Source: Candidatus Schekmanbacteria bacterium RIFCSPLOWO2_02_FULL_38_14
Lineage (GTDB): Bacteria > Schekmanbacteria > GWA2-38-11
Direction: 5' to 3'
NCBI GenBank assembly: GCA_001790855.1
Contig: MGDH01000015.1
Location: forward strand, 13,530 to 77,529
Length of the DNA stretch: 64,000 nt
Shown here: in pieces, positions 63,248-64,000 of the stretch
Position numbering within the stretch: the stretch's first letter is position 1
Layout: each line of letters starts with the position of its first letter
The notes under the pieces: model-generated
Seen by the model: only the letters and a program-made list of their open reading frames with translations
Database searches by the model: none
Told to the model about the DNA's origin: nothing
Program-made: the position numbers and the translations under genes

Positions 63248-64000
63248 CTAAATACTGAGTTTTGTCATTTTCTTGGATACCAGCCTCATGTCAAAAATTA
63301 CCCTTGAAACAAATACAGCAGTAAACATGCTGATAATAAGTCCAATACTCAATGTAACGGCAAATCCCTTGACAGGGCCTGTGCCGAACTGAAACAAGAC
63401 AACTCCTGCAATCAGGGTTGTAACATTGGAATCAAGAATCGTCGCAAATGCCCTTGAAAACCCCATCTGAATAGCAGATTTTATTGTCCTTCCGAGCCGC
63501 AATTCCTCTCTTATTCTTTCATATATCAGAACATTGGCATCTACAGCCATACCAAGTGTCAGTGCAATTCCTGCAATACCGGGAAGGGTAAGTGTGAATT
63601 TAAAGTATGACATTGCTCCAAGCAAAAGTATTCCATTTAGAAGAAGGGCAAAATTTGCAACAAATCCCGACCACTTGTAGTAAATTACTATAAAGACAAC
63701 GATTACAAAAAAACCTACAACTGAGGCTACAACTCCAGCCTTAACAGAATCAGCACCAAGCGTAGGACCAACTGTCCTCTCTTCAAGATAGGTTATTTCA
63801 GCAGGCAAAGCCCCTGCCCTTAAAATAACAACCAAGTCTTGTGCTTCATCATATGAAAAATTTCCTGTAATTTCCCCCCTGTCAGTTATTTTTGACCTTA
63901 CAACAGGCGCTGACTGAATCTTTCTATCAAGAACAATTGCAAGTTGCTTTCCGATATTCTCTTCTGTAACCCTGCCAAACGCATTTGCTCCTTCACCATC
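63248..64000 (-). CDS. secD: Protein translocase subunit SecD, 5' part beyond the window
   Basis: The last 250 codons are present and the frame is open to position 64000. The visible part has 'LAIVLDRKIQSAPVVRSKI' from the periplasmic P1 region and 'VILRAGALPAEITYLEERTV'. The C-terminal membrane block follows, with 'GIALTLGMAVDANVLIYERI', 'LDSNVTTLIAGVVLF' and 'GFAVTLSIGLIISMFTAVFV'. It is followed by secF after a repeat-bearing spacer of 167 bases, longer than is normal for a secDF pair. Confidence 0.95.
   Translation of the reverse strand, partial: DGEGANAFGRVTEENIGKQLAIVLDRKIQSAPVVRSKITDRGEITGNFSYDEAQDLVVILRAGALPAEITYLEERTVGPTLGADSVKAGVVASVVGFFVIVVFIVIYYKWSGFVANFALLLNGILLLGAMSYFKFTLTLPGIAGIALTLGMAVDANVLIYERIREELRLGRTIKSAIQMGFSRAFATILDSNVTTLIAGVVLFQFGTGPVKGFAVTLSIGLIISMFTAVFVSRVIFDMRLVSKKMTKLSI

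Overview
This window looks like a contig piece from an AT-rich, Gram-negative (diderm), probably anaerobic, uncultivated bacterium. The diderm call rests on a signal-peptide-bearing outer-membrane barrel ending in Phe, secreted proteins and secDF. The anaerobe call rests on a MetV/MetF-type methylene-tetrahydrofolate reductase pair, a stand-alone MetH-reactivation protein and radical SAM chemistry. The many short palindromic repeats resemble those of groundwater candidate-phylum genomes (Schekmanbacteria, Omnitrophica and Nitrospirae-like lineages come to mind), but nothing here fixes the phylum. There is no rRNA, CRISPR array, prophage or plasmid origin.

Layout. 0-1.5 kb: FMN-binding protein (cut by the window edge), cyclase-family hydrolase, tRNA-Leu. 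1.6-8.7 kb: tRNA-Val, thrS, infC (non-canonical start codon), ptsI, metK, ahcY, closed by a bidirectional terminator facing trxA and a CDP-paratose-epimerase-like gene. 10.6-17.1 kb: radical SAM protein, secreted protein, MetH-reactivation protein, CpsB-like phosphatase, metV-metF-oppD, second bidirectional terminator. 17.2-22.6 kb: an 1801-residue secreted protein made mostly of 12 bacterial Ig-like repeats. 22.8-34.7 kb: ilvA, mutL, moaB, an IVS-like four-helix-bundle element, MFS exporter, miaA, HNH nuclease, bioF-like gene, porin, dusB and a REP-associated transposase. 34.7-42.5 kb: atypical Nramp plus soluble MgtE-like protein, nnr, ridA, rel and a transglutaminase remnant. 42.6-56.4 kb: DksA-like protein, small unknowns, glycosyltransferase, nfeD-slipin, sirtuin, metallo-hydrolase, comEC, carbon-nitrogen hydrolase, MtnX-like phosphatase, comEA, antiporter. 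56.5-61.8 kb: four-gene trehalose operon. 62-64 kb: secF and 5'-truncated secD.

How the genes fit together. metK, ahcY, the MetH-reactivation protein, metV and metF cover most of the methyl cycle; the corrinoid methionine synthase itself is not in the window. ComEC and ComEA suggest DNA uptake. The trehalose operon encodes both the OtsA/OtsB route and a TreT-type synthase. Its OtsA is fused to a membrane-anchored sensor with a duplicated extracytoplasmic module, which I rate the most interesting system here. The second notable theme is repeats: several gene junctions hold inverted arrays of degenerate 8-9 nt words, one enclosing a four-helix-bundle gene, and short palindromes are scattered through spacers, sometimes contributing codons to neighbouring genes.
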